Shown piece after piece: positions 62,940-64,000 of a stretch of DNA of 64,000 bases (position 1 is its first letter; each line of letters opens with the position of its first letter). Location of the stretch: positions 1 to 64,000 of the forward strand of contig JASLYQ010000018.1 of assembly GCA_030739735.1 (NCBI GenBank). Direction: 5' to 3'. The notes under the pieces are model-generated. The model was given only the letters and a program-made list of their open reading frames with translations. It did no database searches and had not been told where the DNA came from. Both the position numbers and the translations under genes were made by a program. This DNA comes from Alphaproteobacteria bacterium. Lineage in GTDB: Bacteria > Pseudomonadota > Alphaproteobacteria > UBA7887.

Positions 62940-64000
62940 CTATTCCTCGCGCACGAAACGCCGTGCCGTAGCGCCGACCGTCGTGCCCTGGACAACCACC
63001 GAAAACACTACCACCACGTAGGTAACGGCGACCACGACGTCCTTGACAGCCCCTTCGGGCAAAGACAGAGCCAGCGCGATTGATATGCCGCCGCGCAAGC
63101 CGCCCCACACCAACACCGGATAGGCGCCACGCGTGAAAGGCCGGATGCGGCCAAGAATTATAAACGGCACCCCAACAGCCGTGGCCCTCGCCACCAGCAC
63201 CAAAAGAATTGCGATTAGGCCGAGCGCGATCACTTCCGGGCGGGGCGAAACCGCCAGCACCTCGATGCCGATCAACAGGAAAAGGATCGAGTTCAGCACC
63301 TCGTCGAGCAGCGACCAGAAGGTATGCAGACGCTCGGCGGTGTCATCAGACATGGCGTATGCAGTGCCGTGATTACCTATCAGCAGCCCGGCGATGGCCA
63401 TTGCCAACGGCCCGCTAACATGCAGTTGATGGGCCGCCGCATAACCGCCCATGACCAGCGCTAGGGTGATAAGAAGCTCGAGATTGTGCTCGTCGATGGT
63501 GCGCATGGCCTGGAACGCGATCCAACCGATGATAAGGCCGAACAAGGCGCCACCCAGCGCCTCTATCACGAAAAGCTCCACCGCGTGCGTAACTGAGAAC
63601 GCCTCGCTGCCGGTCGCAATCGCCAGCAAAATGGAGAACACCACTACACCGACACCGTCGTTGAACAGGCTTTCGCCGGCGACCTTGCCTTCCAGGCTCG
63701 GCGGCACGTTGGCGGTCTTGAGAATGCCGAGCACGGCCACCGGGTCGGTCGGGCTGATCAGAGCGCCGAAGACCAGGCACCAGATCAGTGGCAGGGATAC
63801 ACCTAAAGCCATAGTCAGGGCATAGAAGCCGAAGCCCACCACGGCTGTCGATACTAACACTCCGATAGTGGCCATCGCCAGCACCGCCCAGCGCCGTGAC
63901 AGGAGTTGCTGCAGATCAACATGCAGCGCGCCAGCGAATAGTAGAAACGATAGCATGCCGTCCATAAGTGCCGCATGGAAATCGATATTAGCGAGAAAGC
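62940..64000 (-). CDS. CPA1-family Na+/H+ antiporter (N-terminus outside window)
   Basis: C-terminal part, about 353 residues, of a monovalent cation:proton antiporter of the CPA1 (NhaP) type. The frame stays open to the window edge and continues upstream of the internal ATG at 63965 with FLANIDFHAALMDG, so the true start is beyond 64000. Visible: ALISPTDPVAVLGILK (ion-binding D residues near residue 95 of the visible part), SLFNDGVGVVVFS, and WGGLRGGISIALALSLPEG near the C-terminus, all hallmarks of the family. It exchanges sodium or potassium for protons and so supports salt and pH homeostasis. Confidence 0.92.
   Translation of the reverse strand, partial: FLANIDFHAALMDGMLSFLLFAGALHVDLQQLLSRRWAVLAMATIGVLVSTAVVGFGFYALTMALGVSLPLIWCLVFGALISPTDPVAVLGILKTANVPPSLEGKVAGESLFNDGVGVVVFSILLAIATGSEAFSVTHAVELFVIEALGGALFGLIIGWIAFQAMRTIDEHNLELLITLALVMGGYAAAHQLHVSGPLAMAIAGLLIGNHGTAYAMSDDTAERLHTFWSLLDEVLNSILFLLIGIEVLAVSPRPEVIALGLIAILLVLVARATAVGVPFIILGRIRPFTRGAYPVLVWGGLRGGISIALALSLPEGAVKDVVVAVTYVVVVFSVVVQGTTVGATARRFVREE

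Overview
The window is GC-rich, densely packed bacterial DNA. It looks like a free-living, probably marine alphaproteobacterium of the Rhodospirillales type. Supporting signs are three TRAP-transporter gene sets or parts of them, a class GN (marine proteobacterial) sortase with its VIT/VWA target, a MoxR/DUF58/Bat operon, phosphonate-type ABC genes and many catabolic oxidoreductases. The taxonomic placement is inference from gene content. I found no rRNA, tRNA, CRISPR array or intact insertion sequence.

Layout. 1-635: tail of a peptide-type ABC binding protein. 983-8195: fused indolepyruvate ferredoxin oxidoreductase, a ThDP enzyme, an amidase and a non-housekeeping peptide deformylase, closely spaced. 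8196-9916: CinA/PncC domain protein and an MFS gene interrupted by a TAG codon. 10029-14883 (minus): moxR, DUF58, batA-like, batB-like and TPR genes, with a plausible promoter before moxR. 15295-19621 (minus): phnM, phnD, phnC, phnE, phnE without any C-P lyase core gene. 19800-25798: metallo-beta-lactamase-fold hydrolase, TRAP dctM/dctQ/dctP, and a divergent acyl-CoA synthetase. The DctQ carries an unusual TM2-like N-terminal part. 26005-30844 (minus): PqiA-like protein, di-haem DUF1111 protein, imelysin and OprB-type porin. The last three form a likely iron-responsive operon with a palindrome over the promoter. 31003-32400: transposase remnant and an MFS exporter. 32308-37496 (minus): NosR-like FMN/polyferredoxin, TAXI receptor and fused TRAP permease. 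37604-39453: zinc alcohol dehydrogenase and SDR. 39637-42374: VIT/VWA sortase target and class GN sortase. 42396-43754: phosphate-porin-like barrel. 43983-44684: HAD dehalogenase. 44760-50382: complete 2-oxoacid dehydrogenase complex (E1 alpha, E1 beta, E2, E3) plus an epimerase whose apparent start codon is ATA. 50379-55949: PhoX-like protein, exported acetamidase/formamidase-like protein, small Tat-type protein, GST and enolase-superfamily enzyme. 56056-62365: MscS channel, CoA transferase, small unknowns, MDR oxidoreductase, a frameshifted small periplasmic gene and a DUF3108 protein. 62543-64000 (minus): carboxymuconolactone decarboxylase-like protein and a CPA1 antiporter cut by the window edge.

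The common theme is capture of small organic acids, phosphonates and amides by high-affinity transporters, followed by CoA activation, ThDP-dependent decarboxylation or oxidation, and dehydrogenation. Several genes show recent decay or sequence error (MFS stop codon, frameshift at about 61353, ATA start, truncated transposase). The least conventional assemblies are the NosR-like/TAXI-TRAP operon, the TM2-DctQ fusion and the IOR/ThDP/amidase/deformylase cluster.
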